A stretch of DNA of 36,226 nucleotides from Acidimicrobiia bacterium (GTDB lineage: Bacteria; Actinomycetota; Acidimicrobiia; Acidimicrobiales; SZUA-35). The position numbers were made by a program, and so were the translations under genes. Under the pieces are notes generated by a model that saw only the letters and a list, made by a program, of their open reading frames with translations, was not told the DNA's origin and searched no databases. The stretch lies in contig QIKW01000132.1 of assembly GCA_003231975.1 (NCBI GenBank), positions 1 through 36,226 of the forward strand. Direction: 5' to 3'. Below are positions 1-8,287 of this stretch, one piece after another. Position 1 is the stretch's first letter; every line of letters begins with the position of its first letter.

Positions 1-103
1 ACCAAGGTTCTCGGTGAGGGGATTTGTTCCCTAATGGTTGCAGTCGGCTCTGAGCCAGTGTAGAGGAAAAGGTCCTATACCCCTACCCCCTATCCCGGTT
101 CGA
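1..103. promoter_or_regulatory. Non-coding left edge with a copA-promoter-like C-rich motif
   Basis: No convincing gene is visible here. Positions 76-93 read TATACCCCTACCCCCTAT, almost the same as 2276-2295 in the leader of the copper ATPase gene (TATACCCCTTACCCCTATAT). The flank at 69-75 (AAGGTCC) is the complement of the GGACCTT beside the element at 2176-2210. This suggests an operator of the same metal regulator, either for a gene off the left edge or left behind by a rearrangement that cut the permease gene ending at 104. A short palindrome, GGCTCTGAGCC, lies at 46-56. The operator role is inference. Confidence 0.4.
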
Positions 104-1393
104 TCACTGAGCCAACCCCACATCGACAAAGGGGAGGAGCAACAGAAGATAGAGGCCTCCCAAGCGGCCAAACAGCGGGCCAACCAGTACCCCAATCGTT
201 GCGTAGGTAAGCGCAACCAGGATGTTCGCGACAATGAACACAGGCCAGTTCACAGCGGTGAAGCTGACCGCAGTCACAGCTATCGACACCGCGGTGGCCA
301 ACAGCGCCGCCACTGCAATCACGATCATCCGCACGGTAAGAATCTCGCCCGACCGAAAACGGGTCAGCGACAGCCGTCGATCCGCCTCGGCGGAGTCCAG
401 AATCACGAACAACCCGGCGAGGGAAGCAAGGAAGCCGATCGTGATGGGAACCATCACCGCACCGTGCACATCCGCCATTGACAGAATGGTCAGCCCCCGT
501 TTGCCACCCTCAACCAACTCAACTGGTGTGGGGTCAGATGGGGTGATCGCTATTGACGCGCTGATGAAGAGCACCGGTAGGCCAACAATGAGAACCCACA
601 TCACCGGCATTCGCCGCAGCTGCCTGCTTGCCGCCAGCAGCGCAACCGACAACCGTCGAAACCTCGGGGCCGCCTGACGACTGGCCCGCTGAAACGGCCG
701 GGTGGTGGCGTTCAGAGCAAACGCAGCCACTGCAATCGTGCCGCCTGCCCACAACAGTGAGATGCCAATACTACCCAACGCACCACCATGCCCCGATGCA
801 ACGTCGGTCAGAACCAAGGTGGGAAAGTGCAGCGGGAAGAGGCGAATGAAGCCGGCAGTGCCACCCATTGCGGGGCCAAAGAAGACATCGAAGATCCAGG
901 CGAACACGACAATCAGGGAGCCGTTCATCTCAGATCGAACGGCGGCACCCACTAGAATGCCGATCCCGGCGTAAATGAAGGCGGAAGCGAGCGTGGCCCC
1001 GATCACCCGGGGCGAGCCGGCAAGATCGGTCCGAATCAGAAGCGCAAGCAGGGCCCCAACCGAGGCCAGGCCAGCCAGGGCCAGAGTTGAAACGAGCCGC
1101 GACACCACCAAGCGGATAGCTCCAGCTCCCGCAGCAGCCAGACGCCGATCTGCATCTCGAGAAGTGGAAACGTGAAAGAAGCCGGAGACCCCAGCCAGAA
1201 CCGCAGCGGCCCAACCAGCAGTAGCAGCCTCTACTTGGCCAAGGTCGTTCGCTCCCCCGAGGATGTTGGCGAAGTCAGCAAGAGCGGATCCCGTTAGGGT
1301 CACGAACACAACCGGCACAGCTACCAGCAACACCAAATTCAGTGGCCTGCGAGCGTACTCAACCAGCCATCGTGCAGACAGTGCCCCCATCAT
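104..1393 (-). CDS. ABC-2 type transporter permease, internally duplicated, C-terminal half truncated
   Basis: Membrane subunit of an ABC exporter; its ATPase is the gene directly upstream, with a 4-base ATGA overlap at 1390-1393. The 429 residues form two related halves. Residues 10-40, 79-85 (RDADRRL) and 130-170 of the first half match residues 258-285, 334-341 (AEADRRL) and 385-425 of the second. After the FDV motif near residue 170 the first half continues about 60 residues with another membrane helix (about 210-228). The second half stops six residues after its matching VDV, so one helix appears to be missing. The stop lies next to the copper-operator-like motif at 76-93. Shared control with the divergent copper ATPase suggests metal-linked export, but the substrate is unknown. 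The fold call is firm; truncation rests on the internal comparison. Confidence 0.75.
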   Translation of the reverse strand: MMGALSARWLVEYARRPLNLVLLVAVPVVFVTLTGSALADFANILGGANDLGQVEAATAGWAAAVLAGVSGFFHVSTSRDADRRLAAAGAGAIRLVVSRLVSTLALAGLASVGALLALLIRTDLAGSPRVIGATLASAFIYAGIGILVGAAVRSEMNGSLIVVFAWIFDVFFGPAMGGTAGFIRLFPLHFPTLVLTDVASGHGGALGSIGISLLWAGGTIAVAAFALNATTRPFQRASRQAAPRFRRLSVALLAASRQLRRMPVMWVLIVGLPVLFISASIAITPSDPTPVELVEGGKRGLTILSMADVHGAVMVPITIGFLASLAGLFVILDSAEADRRLSLTRFRSGEILTVRMIVIAVAALLATAVSIAVTAVSFTAVNWPVFIVANILVALTYATIGVLVGPLFGRLGGLYLLLLLPFVDVGLAQ

Positions 1394-2067
1394 CGCGGCA
1401 CCGTCTTGCCATCAACTAGGTCATAGATCCGGTCGAACCGCTCTTCGTCGGCGATGAAGTGGCTGATGATCAGGAGGCTGGCACCGCTCCCGCGGCGATC
1501 GCGGGTGAGATCCCAGAAGCGCTGGTAGGTATCCCAATCAAATCCGGCATAGGGCTCGTCCAGGCAGAGCAGGGCAGGGTCATGCAACATGGCCAGCGCC
1601 AGGTTGAGCTTTGATCGGGTACCGCCAGACAACTCTTCGACCCGGGTTGGGGCAAATCGAGCAAAGTCCAGCTCCTCATACAAGCGTTGCCGAGACTGCG
1701 CCAGCTGTCCAGGGCCCAGGCCATAAGCAGCGGCGAACAACTCGAGATGTTCGTCGCAGGTCAACCGTTCGTACAAGACGGGCACCTGGGGGCAATAGCC
1801 AAAGCTCTCGGTCCTGTCGATTGCCCCCGAGTCCGCCCCCAGATCGCCAACCAGCACTTTCATCAACGTGCTCTTGCCAGATCCGTTCTCTCCAACCAAA
1901 CCAACTACCTCACCTGGCATTAGCTCCAGGCTTGCTCCCAGCAGAACAGGCAATTCCTGGCGTTTGGGCCACCACCCCTTTCGGTAGGCCTTCCATACTT
2001 CGGTTGCTGTCAAAACAGCCTTCTCCGGTGCCTCCACAGGCGCCACCATCTCTACCCCGGTTCTCAT
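1390..2067 (-). CDS. ABC transporter ATP-binding protein
   Basis: Nucleotide-binding subunit that would power the permease that follows and overlaps it. The sequence shows Walker A GENGSGKST, the signature LSGGTRSKLNLA, Walker B ALLCLDEP and the switch histidine in LLIISH. The short single-domain form fits drug- or metal-export ABC-2 systems, including NosF-like ones, but nothing here fixes the substrate. I chose the ATG at 2067, which has GGGAG six bases upstream; a TTG at 2082 would add five residues. The promoter at 2089-2117 lies just ahead, with a palindrome in its spacer, and is divergent from the copper ATPase. That arrangement suggests repression by a CsoR-type or similar metal sensor. 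Confidence 0.85.
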   Translation of the reverse strand: MRTGVEMVAPVEAPEKAVLTATEVWKAYRKGWWPKRQELPVLLGASLELMPGEVVGLVGENGSGKSTLMKVLVGDLGADSGAIDRTESFGYCPQVPVLYERLTCDEHLELFAAAYGLGPGQLAQSRQRLYEELDFARFAPTRVEELSGGTRSKLNLALAMLHDPALLCLDEPYAGFDWDTYQRFWDLTRDRRGSGASLLIISHFIADEERFDRIYDLVDGKTVPR

Positions 2068-2088
2068 CAGCACTCCCTGCAACTATGA

Positions 2089-2117
2089 GTTATACCTACC
2101 GGGGGTATACAGTTCAG
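2089..2117 (-). promoter_or_regulatory. Promoter of the ABC operon with embedded CsoR-like palindrome
   Basis: On the minus strand, CTGAAC (2117-2112) and TATAAC (2094-2089) are separated by 17 bases, a good -35/-10 pair about 22 bases before the ATG at 2067. The spacer and -10 overlap the inverted repeat TATACCTACCGGGGGTATAC (2091-2110), with six-base arms TATACC/GGTATA. Such GC-centred TACC/GGTA repeats are typical operators of CsoR-family copper sensors. Binding here would block RNA polymerase. No CsoR gene is in the window. Confidence 0.5.
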
Positions 2118-2175
2118 AGGTGCCGGAGACCAGAGGCCAAGGTCACAGGCGACGAGAGTAGGCCCCAGCCGTAGA

Positions 2176-2210
2176 TACCCAATAGGGGTAAGGACCTTGT
2201 GCCCTATTGG
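2176..2210. promoter_or_regulatory. Nested inverted repeats, candidate operator
   Basis: Three symmetrical elements overlap. TACCC-AATAG-GGGTA is at 2176-2190. A perfect nine-base inverted repeat has CCAATAGGG at 2179-2187 and CCCTATTGG at 2202-2210. Between its arms lies AAGGACCTT (2190-2198). The block sits between the divergent ABC and copper ATPase genes. GGTAAGGACCT recurs at 2296-2306. Likely a regulator site; a structured leader is possible. Confidence 0.4.
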
Positions 2211-2247
2211 CGGTGCCCGGTGGAACGCATTCTTGAGGGGTTGCAGG

Positions 2248-2299
2248 AAGGTTCGGCCAAACCTTTCGGTTGCTATATACCCCTTACCCCTATATGGTA
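2248..2299 (+). promoter_or_regulatory. copA promoter/leader: MerR-type dyad plus C-rich motif
   Basis: AAGGTTCGGCCAAACCTT (2248-2265) is an 18-base dyad with one mismatch per arm, resembling the AAGG/CCTT dyads bound by CueR-like MerR proteins. A MerR gene follows copA. Downstream, TATACCCCTTACCCCTATAT (2276-2295) repeats the left-edge motif, followed by GGTAAGGACCTACC (2296-2309). A strong Shine-Dalgarno, AGGAGGT (2311-2317), precedes the ATG. I could not place a convincing -35/-10 pair with the 19-base spacing MerR promoters use. Confidence 0.4.
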
Positions 2300-2321
2300 A
2301 GGACCTACCCAGGAGGTAGCC

Positions 2322-5177
2322 ATGACTGTTACAGAGTTCGTAGTGATCGCCGCCAGCATTGTGTTGGCGGGTTTCTTATGGTGGTTCTTCTTCGGACCCA
2401 AGAAGGCCAGACAGGCCGATGTGGTCGCCGGGAAGCAGCAGGTGAAGGTCACCGTGAAGGGCGGGTACTCACCCGATGTGATTCGAGTGAAGCAGGGCGT
2501 GCCGCTTCGCATCGAGTTCGACCGTCAAGAGTCAGGAGATTGCACATCGAGAGTTGTGTTCTCCGATTTCGGTGTGTCGGCAACACTGCCCGCCTTCGGG
2601 ACCGCCAGTGTCGAGTTCACTCCAGACAAGGTCGGCGAGTTCAGCTTTGCCTGCGGCATGAACATGATTCACGGCACGCTTGTTGTCGAGCCCGCTTCCG
2701 TTGACTCAAGTGCCCCAGTGAACGGATCTGTTCCACTCAACGTAATGGCCGGCCTCGAGCAGGCCGTCAACACAGAATCAGAGCAAGTCGAGTTCCGGGT
2801 TTCGGGCATGTCGTGTGCGTCTTGTGTGGCAAACATCGAGTCGGCGCTGGACGGCATCGACGGTGTGGATCACGCCGAGGTGAGCTTTGGAACCGAAAGG
2901 GCTACGGTCGATTTCAACCCAGGTCTAGTCACAGCAGAACGGATTCAAAGTGTTGTGGGCGACGCCGGCTACCGGTTGGTGCCTCGTCAGGCCGCCAATG
3001 CGAGCGATGCCGGCGATGAGGAAGCAGCCGAGCGACAAGCCGAGATTGCGGACCTGTCGCGCCGGGTTCTCTTTGGGGCGATCCTCTCGGCCCCGGTCGT
3101 GTTCGCGGTAATGGCCGTAGACCTCTTCGGCGCCAACTGGATGCCAGAGCTCCTGCTGAACAACTGGTTCCAACTGGTTCTGATTGCGCCGGTGATGTTC
3201 TACACCGGTTGGCCCATCCACCGAACCGGCTGGCTGACAATGCGGCACCGCACAGCAGACATGAACAGCCTTATCACGATCGGAACAATCGCAGCTTTCA
3301 GTTACAGCCTGCTCGTCACGATCGCCCCATCCCTGGTGCCCGAAAATGTTCGCGAGGTCTACTACGAGGCCGTCGGTGTCATCATCACGTTGATTCTGGT
3401 TGGTCGCCTGCTTGAAGTTCGAGCCAAGGCGGGCACCGGCGAAGCGATTCGCAAACTGATCGGGATGCAGGCCAAAACTGCCACCGTCATTCAGGACGGC
3501 GTTGAGGTTGAGATCCCAGTTGAAGACGTAATACCCGGTGATGTGGTGCTGGTACGTCCTGGCGAAAAAGTTCCAGTGGACGGATTGATTGTGGACGGGC
3601 GCTCAACCCTGGACGAATCGATGGTAACTGGTGAATCAATTCCCGTCACCAAGACAGCAGGCGACACCGTTATTGGCGCAACCATCAACCAAACCGGAGC
3701 TTTCCGCTTCGAGGCCACCAAGGTTGGTTCGGACACGATGCTGTCACAGATCATCAAGTTGGTGGAGCAGGCCCAAGGGTCAAAGGCCCCGATTCAGCGG
3801 CTGGCCGACCTGGTTTCTTCATACTTCGTGCCTGCGGTGATGTTCATCGCAATCACAACCTTCTCGGTTTGGTTCGTTGCCGGGCCGGCCCCCGCATTCA
3901 CCCTGGCACTCGTTGCCGCAGTTGCGGTACTGATCATTGCCTGCCCATGTGCACTTGGCCTGGCCACACCTCTCTCCATCATGGTCTCAACCGGGAAGGG
4001 AGCCGAACAGGGAATCCTGATCCGGTCAGCTGAGTCCTTGGAGACCGCCCACAAGATTGACACCATCGTGCTTGACAAGACCGGCACCATCACCCGGGGA
4101 GAGCCCGCTCTTACCGACGTGTTGACAGCCGCTGGGATGGAAGAGAACGAACTGTTGCGGCTGGTTGCCTCAGCGGAGCAGTCATCTGAACACCCCCTGG
4201 CCGAGGCAATCGTCAGCGCCGCCCGAGAGCGAGGCCTGGAACTAGTCGACCCAGCAGATTTCGACTCGATCACCGGCAAAGGCGTGCGAGCCGTGGTGGA
4301 CGGGCGAGAGGTGCTTATTGGCAACCGGCGCCTTCTGGACGATGCCGGCATTGCAACATCGGAGCTGAACGCCGAGATGGATCGCCTGGCTGAAGCGGGT
4401 CGCACTCCAATGTTGGTTGCGGTGGACGGAAAACCAGGAGGGGTGATAGCCGTTGCCGACACAGTCAAGGAAGACTCAGCAGCTGCCATCGCAACCCTCC
4501 GAGCCTTGGGAATCAAGGTCGCCATGATCACCGGCGACAACGCCCGCACGGCCGCAGCCATCGCCCGCCAAGTTGGGGTGGAGCGGGTTCTGGCCGAAGT
4601 TCTTCCCGAACACAAAGCCATGGAGGTACAGCGTCTTCAGAGCGAGGGCGGCGTGGTGGCCATGGTTGGAGACGGCATCAACGATGCTCCTGCTTTGGCC
4701 CAGGCCGATGTTGGGTTCGCCATCGGAACAGGAACCGACGTGGCAATCGAGTCCTCCGACATCACTTTGATCTCGGGAGCGCTCGACGGTGTGGTCACCG
4801 CAATCACCCTCAGTCGGTCAACCATGCGAAACATACGCCAGAACCTATTCCTGGCCTTTGTTTATAACGGCGTTGGTATCCCGATTGCTGCCGGAGTTCT
4901 CTATCCCTTCGTTGGAATACAGCTGAGCCCAATGATTGCGGCCGCCGCGATGGCGGCATCCAGCCTGTCGGTTGTCACCAATGCCAGCCGACTCCGCCGG
5001 TGGAGCCCCCGAACAATCAGCACCGAGAAACTCCCGGCTGCTGGCGAACCAACGGTTGAGGTGGGAGCAGACGAAGCCCCAACTTCAGAACCACAAACGC
5101 AGGTGGCGCCGGTTGGCGGGTCAGCAGCTCAGCCGGCCAACGTGGCAATCACGCACGCCGACCAGAGCATCCGGTGA
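2322..5177 (+). CDS. copA: Cu(I)-exporting P1B-type ATPase with N-terminal cupredoxin and HMA domains
   Basis: Exports Cu(I) from the cytoplasm using ATP. In order: a membrane helix (about 5-24) followed by the positive stretch GPKKAR; a cupredoxin-like domain (about 40-122, possible ligands C74, C111, M113, H117); an HMA metal-binding domain (about 155-220) with GMSCASC (C165, C168); and the P-type core. The core has TGES (436-439), the CPC transport site (541-543), DKTGT with the phosphorylated D585, SEHPLAEA (622-629) and GDGIND (783-788). At 951 residues it is longer than usual for CopA because of the cupredoxin module. There is no helix between cupredoxin and HMA, and the positive-inside rule suggests both face the cytoplasm. 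Strong Shine-Dalgarno; merR follows 15 bases after the stop. Copper specificity follows from CPC and GMxCxxC; silver is possible. Confidence 0.95.
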   Translation: MTVTEFVVIAASIVLAGFLWWFFFGPKKARQADVVAGKQQVKVTVKGGYSPDVIRVKQGVPLRIEFDRQESGDCTSRVVFSDFGVSATLPAFGTASVEFTPDKVGEFSFACGMNMIHGTLVVEPASVDSSAPVNGSVPLNVMAGLEQAVNTESEQVEFRVSGMSCASCVANIESALDGIDGVDHAEVSFGTERATVDFNPGLVTAERIQSVVGDAGYRLVPRQAANASDAGDEEAAERQAEIADLSRRVLFGAILSAPVVFAVMAVDLFGANWMPELLLNNWFQLVLIAPVMFYTGWPIHRTGWLTMRHRTADMNSLITIGTIAAFSYSLLVTIAPSLVPENVREVYYEAVGVIITLILVGRLLEVRAKAGTGEAIRKLIGMQAKTATVIQDGVEVEIPVEDVIPGDVVLVRPGEKVPVDGLIVDGRSTLDESMVTGESIPVTKTAGDTVIGATINQTGAFRFEATKVGSDTMLSQIIKLVEQAQGSKAPIQRLADLVSSYFVPAVMFIAITTFSVWFVAGPAPAFTLALVAAVAVLIIACPCALGLATPLSIMVSTGKGAEQGILIRSAESLETAHKIDTIVLDKTGTITRGEPALTDVLTAAGMEENELLRLVASAEQSSEHPLAEAIVSAARERGLELVDPADFDSITGKGVRAVVDGREVLIGNRRLLDDAGIATSELNAEMDRLAEAGRTPMLVAVDGKPGGVIAVADTVKEDSAAAIATLRALGIKVAMITGDNARTAAAIARQVGVERVLAEVLPEHKAMEVQRLQSEGGVVAMVGDGINDAPALAQADVGFAIGTGTDVAIESSDITLISGALDGVVTAITLSRSTMRNIRQNLFLAFVYNGVGIPIAAGVLYPFVGIQLSPMIAAAAMAASSLSVVTNASRLRRWSPRTISTEKLPAAGEPTVEVGADEAPTSEPQTQVAPVGGSAAQPANVAITHADQSIR

Positions 5178-5192
5178 GGTCTGGAGCCCCCG

Positions 5193-5546
5193 GTGCGCAT
5201 CGCCAAACTTGCCGCTCAGTCGGGCGAATCAGCTTGCACGATTCGTTACTACGAATCTGTTGGGCTGCTTCCGGAGCCGCCGCGGACCCCAACCGGCTAT
5301 CGAGAGTACGGCTGCGGGACCATCGAGCAGATCCGTTTGATCCGGGCTCTCCAGGAAGCAGGCCTTTCGCTGGCGGCCATCGCCCGCCTGAGAGAGATTC
5401 AGAACTCGCCGGTGGCGCCGGCTGCTGACGAAGCTCTGCTCGTTTCCTGGGCGCTGGCCCAGATCAACCAACAGTTGGAAACAGTCGGGCAGGTGCGAGC
5501 CCAGTTGGTCGAGCTGATCGACCAACTGGGCGACGAGGGCTGTTGA
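5193..5546 (+). CDS. MerR family transcriptional regulator, short metal-loop-less form
   Basis: DNA-binding regulator probably controlling copA and itself. The N-terminal winged helix-turn-helix shows the family hallmark TIRYYESVGLLP and GYREYG, followed by a long dimerisation helix (about 70-113). CueR-type sensors carry two cysteines in a C-terminal loop (C112 and C120 in E. coli CueR). This 117-residue protein ends at its first candidate cysteine (EGC, stop) and lacks the second. The only other cysteine, C15, lies in the DNA-binding domain. So either it senses copper by dimer-shared cysteines, senses something else, or is truncated. Start GTG at 5193, with GGAG upstream, 15 bases after copA, so the two form an operon. 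The dyad at 2248-2265 is its likely target. Confidence 0.85.
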   Translation: MRIAKLAAQSGESACTIRYYESVGLLPEPPRTPTGYREYGCGTIEQIRLIRALQEAGLSLAAIARLREIQNSPVAPAADEALLVSWALAQINQQLETVGQVRAQLVELIDQLGDEGC

Positions 5547-5592
5547 CCAGGCTCTGAGCCAAGGTTGCGCAGGGGTGCAATCCTGTTGGGGT

Positions 5593-6726
5593 ATGCCGAC
5601 GATTCCCCAGCCCAACCGAACGCTGTTCCGCAAACACGAAGCCGCGCTCCGAGAGCAGATGTTGGAACCACCAACCAGCAAGGTTGCGGTGGTGATTGAC
5701 ACCGACGCAGCGAACGAGATCGACGACCAGTTCGCCCTGGCACTGGCGTTGCTTTCACCAGACCAGATCGATCTGAAGGCTGTGATTGCCGAGCCGTTCT
5801 CGTTCGCTCATCACCAGGCCCCGCTTTTGGCGGCGCAGCGAACTCGTGACGGCGGGGCAGCTTCGTCCTGGGGCACACCGACCAGGGCGTCGGTTGCACC
5901 CGACGCCCTGCTTGAAGACTACGAAGCTTGGCTGGATCGGTTGGAGGCCGCAGGCACCCCCTTAGCCGACCTCGCCTTTACCACTCCCTCCGAGGGAGTC
6001 GATCTAAGCGTTGCCGAAATCAGGCGGGTCTTCGCCGCCGCCGGGATCGATTCGGCCGGAATGGTTTTCCGGGGGGCGGACCAATACATGGAAGAGGCCG
6101 CAGCTCCTGTCCAATCCGCTGGGGTTGAGCGTCTGGTAGAGCTGGCTCGAAACTCTGATGAGATCCTGTACGTGGCTGCCATCGGGTGTCTCACCAACGT
6201 GGCGTCGGCCCTTCTGCTTGCCCCGGACATCGCAGCCAAAATTGTGGTTGTCTGGACCGCCGGATACCCATCCGCCGACCAACGTTCCAATACCCCTGCC
6301 CTAAACCTGGTTCAGGACGTTCACGCCACGCGGGTGGTGTTGGAGAGCGAAGTTCCGCTGGTGTACATGCCGGGGTTCACGATTGGCGAACAACTCACGA
6401 TCTCCCAACCCGAAGTCCGGGCTTCGGTCGAGGGCAGAGGGCCGCTCGGTGACCTGTTGGCCGACCTGTACAACAACAACCCGCTTCATCAGATGCTCGG
6501 AATTGCCAGCTCCTCGGGCGGCTCGTGGGTGATATGGGACCTGATCTGTATTGCCTGGCTAATAGATCCGAACCTGGTGCCAACGGTGATCAGACCAGCC
6601 CCCGAACTTGCCACAGATCTTCGCTGGGACCTGACGAACAGCTTGACCCGCCATGTGATGCGTGAAGCTGTTTCGGTGGACCGTGACGGTGTTTTCAGGG
6701 ACCTGTTTGCCAAGCTTGCCGGTTAG
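5593..6726 (+). CDS. Nucleoside hydrolase family protein (IUNH-like)
   Basis: Likely a calcium-dependent N-glycosidase that splits nucleosides into ribose and base, or a relative acting on another N-riboside. The diagnostic aspartate cluster is present near the N-terminus: D36-T-D38 and E-I-D44-D45 followed by QFALALAL. In the classic family the motif is DTDxGxDDxxAL, so the AANEI spacing is a variant. Further matches are AAIGCLTNVASALLLAPDIAAK and the VVWTAGY region that follows the Asn-binding loop. The 377 residues exceed the usual roughly 310. Start ATG at 5593; a GTG at 5575 would add six residues. It lies 46 bases after merR and may be co-transcribed, but its function does not suggest copper. 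Purine salvage is a guess. Confidence 0.8.
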   Translation: MPTIPQPNRTLFRKHEAALREQMLEPPTSKVAVVIDTDAANEIDDQFALALALLSPDQIDLKAVIAEPFSFAHHQAPLLAAQRTRDGGAASSWGTPTRASVAPDALLEDYEAWLDRLEAAGTPLADLAFTTPSEGVDLSVAEIRRVFAAAGIDSAGMVFRGADQYMEEAAAPVQSAGVERLVELARNSDEILYVAAIGCLTNVASALLLAPDIAAKIVVVWTAGYPSADQRSNTPALNLVQDVHATRVVLESEVPLVYMPGFTIGEQLTISQPEVRASVEGRGPLGDLLADLYNNNPLHQMLGIASSSGGSWVIWDLICIAWLIDPNLVPTVIRPAPELATDLRWDLTNSLTRHVMREAVSVDRDGVFRDLFAKLAG

Positions 6727-6800
6727 CGCTCCAACCACAAAGTCCTAAAGGTGTTGGTTGCGGTTCCGCACTGGCCGGTAGATTTGCGATACTCACATGA

Positions 6801-7391
6801 GTGAGACACTTTCTGATTGTTCTGGCCTTGGTTGGTTCGGCATGTGGGGCAGGCGGCTCGGGCTCGGCCAGTGACCCATCGTCAGGCGGCGCCGCCCCCT
6901 CTGCGGCCAACGAACGGCTGGAACTGATAGCCGAAGCGGTTGACGCATGGGCCAAGTCAGAATCACTCGAAGAAGCAAGGGCCTTCGCCGAAACGGCCGC
7001 CAACCTAGTGGTTGGACCTGGCGGGCTGGGTTATGGCGACCGTGACGGCAACGGCGTTGTGGCCGGTGATACCGAAGCCGGATTCCTGCCCGGTCCGAAC
7101 GGCCAGCCTGCGGGCGTGGTGCTTGACACACTTGGAAGCGCCCCGTGCGTGGAGCGCGACGTGTTGGGTGGCAGCTGGGAAGACCCGACTAACCGCTGGT
7201 TGATACTGTCGCAGGCGATTGAAGAGTGGGCCCCGAGGAACAACACGTTCCCGTCACTGCCCTCTCATCCAATGCGCGTGGTCGGCTGGGCCACCCTCAC
7301 CCAATCGGGAACGTTCGAGGAGGCAATCGAGTACTCCGGCCATGCAGACCTGCATGTTGACATCAGCCGAAACGCAATGGCCGAATGCTGA
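6801..7391 (+). CDS. Small predicted lipoprotein of unknown function
   Basis: A 196-residue secreted protein. It starts at GTG 6801, and an in-frame stop just upstream leaves no earlier start. A short signal peptide (MRHFLIVLALVGSAC) ends in the lipobox VGSAC with C15 as the lipidated residue. A Gly/Ser-rich linker follows, then a globular part of about 160 residues with two more cysteines (one in SAPCVERDV, one at the last residue). I recognise no family. GYGDRDGNGVVAGD resembles a calcium-binding aspartate loop, but a single such loop is weak evidence. It converges on the XRE gene with six bases between them. Likely anchored to the outer face of the membrane. Confidence 0.6.
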   Translation: MRHFLIVLALVGSACGAGGSGSASDPSSGGAAPSAANERLELIAEAVDAWAKSESLEEARAFAETAANLVVGPGGLGYGDRDGNGVVAGDTEAGFLPGPNGQPAGVVLDTLGSAPCVERDVLGGSWEDPTNRWLILSQAIEEWAPRNNTFPSLPSHPMRVVGWATLTQSGTFEEAIEYSGHADLHVDISRNAMAEC

Positions 7392-7397
7392 CCGGCT

Positions 7398-8201
7398 CTA
7401 GCTCAACAACCTGTGGCAGGTGTCGGCCGTAGCGCTGTCTGCGGGATAGTACGCCTCGATCCTCAGCTCTTCCAGAGTCACGTTGGCTGGAGCGTTGAAC
7501 GTGATGAGGGTGGTGAAGAAACGGCCTTCGAACTTCGGGGTCGACAGCGCAAGGGTGATGACTCCAGGGCTTGGCAATCCCAGCTCGGGCAGACGCCAGT
7601 GTTTTGGAACTCCGGGAAGTTGTAGAATTTCGTCAAGCAAACCCTGAAGCCGCTGATGGTCCGGACGGTGAAGCGCTTCGCGATGCAGGTGGGCCAGAAG
7701 CCCTGCGGCGGTTTCATCCCAGCCGACCACGGCACCTCTTGCCAGGTCCGGATCGAACAGCACGTGGTAGAGATTCAGTTGCTCTGGTGGCGGCTCGGTC
7801 GCACAAACCAAACCCATCAGCTGTTCGCCTGAACGGTTGACCCGAAGGACGTCGTACCGATCGTTCATGATTATGAGAGGGAAAGGTTCGTGCTGGTTCA
7901 GCATCTGATCGATTGCTGCTGTTACCGAGGGATCCAATCCGTCATCAAGGGATGGCTCGGGATAGCGGGCCTCGAAGCCGGCGGACCGAAGCATGTCGTT
8001 CTGGCGACGCAGCGGCACATCCAGGCTGTACGCCAACAGCAAGACCATTTCGACGCTTGGCTGAGACCGGCCGGTTTCGAGAAAGCTCACATGTTTCGCC
8101 GACACTTCGGCAGCCAAGGCAAGATCAAGTTGGCTCATGCCGCGGCTGCGACGCCAGTACTTCAGCAAGGCCGGGAAGAGACCGGGGGATGTTTCGGACA
8201 T
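7398..8201 (-). CDS. XRE family regulator with MmyB-like ligand-binding domain
   Basis: Transcription regulator. Residues about 10-65 form a lambda-repressor-type helix-turn-helix (SRGMSQLDLALAAEVSAKHV, then SFLETGRSQPS). The remaining 200 residues match the MmyB-type PAS-like ligand domain common in actinobacteria, with PFPLIIMNDRYDVLRVN, GWDETAAGLLAHLHREA and a C-terminal stretch with FTTLITFNAPANVTLEELRI. The family often sits divergent to oxidoreductase or hydrolase genes it controls. Here the neighbour is the alpha/beta hydrolase at 8288, and the shared gap holds the palindrome at 8236-8251. Start ATG 8201 chosen; a TTG at 8213 would add four residues and neither has a clear Shine-Dalgarno. 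The ligand, classically a fatty acid in MmyB, is not known here. Confidence 0.88.
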   Translation of the reverse strand: MSETSPGLFPALLKYWRRSRGMSQLDLALAAEVSAKHVSFLETGRSQPSVEMVLLLAYSLDVPLRRQNDMLRSAGFEARYPEPSLDDGLDPSVTAAIDQMLNQHEPFPLIIMNDRYDVLRVNRSGEQLMGLVCATEPPPEQLNLYHVLFDPDLARGAVVGWDETAAGLLAHLHREALHRPDHQRLQGLLDEILQLPGVPKHWRLPELGLPSPGVITLALSTPKFEGRFFTTLITFNAPANVTLEELRIEAYYPADSATADTCHRLLS

Positions 8202-8235
8202 GACATCATTCAAGCGGCCGCTGCACCAGCTCCAA

Positions 8236-8251
8236 CTACCTCTTCAGGTAG
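8236..8251. promoter_or_regulatory. Palindrome between divergent XRE and hydrolase genes
   Basis: CTACCT-CTTC-AGGTAG is a perfect six-base inverted repeat midway between the two start codons. A further ACCTG at 8262-8266 pairs with CAGGT at 8245-8249, so three half-sites alternate. This is the expected place for an autoregulatory site of the MmyB-type repressor. No binding data support it; it rests on symmetry and position. Confidence 0.45.
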
Positions 8252-8287
8252 GTGCAAGAACCTGCAATAAGCGTCAGAGTTCGGGGC

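Noticed and set aside
3794-4621. 275-codon open frame on the minus strand inside copA
   Set aside because: It is antisense to the conserved core of the ATPase, is rich in Ser/Arg/Ala from codon-position bias, and resembles no family.
46-5560. GGCTCTGAGCCA occurring at 46-57 and 5550-5561
   Set aside because: A repeated 12-mer is expected many times by chance in 36 kb, and the stem is only five bases with no T-run.
5541-5575. TGA after the MerR cysteine as a selenocysteine codon
   Set aside because: The frame after it shows no family similarity or second cysteine, and no SECIS-like structure is evident.
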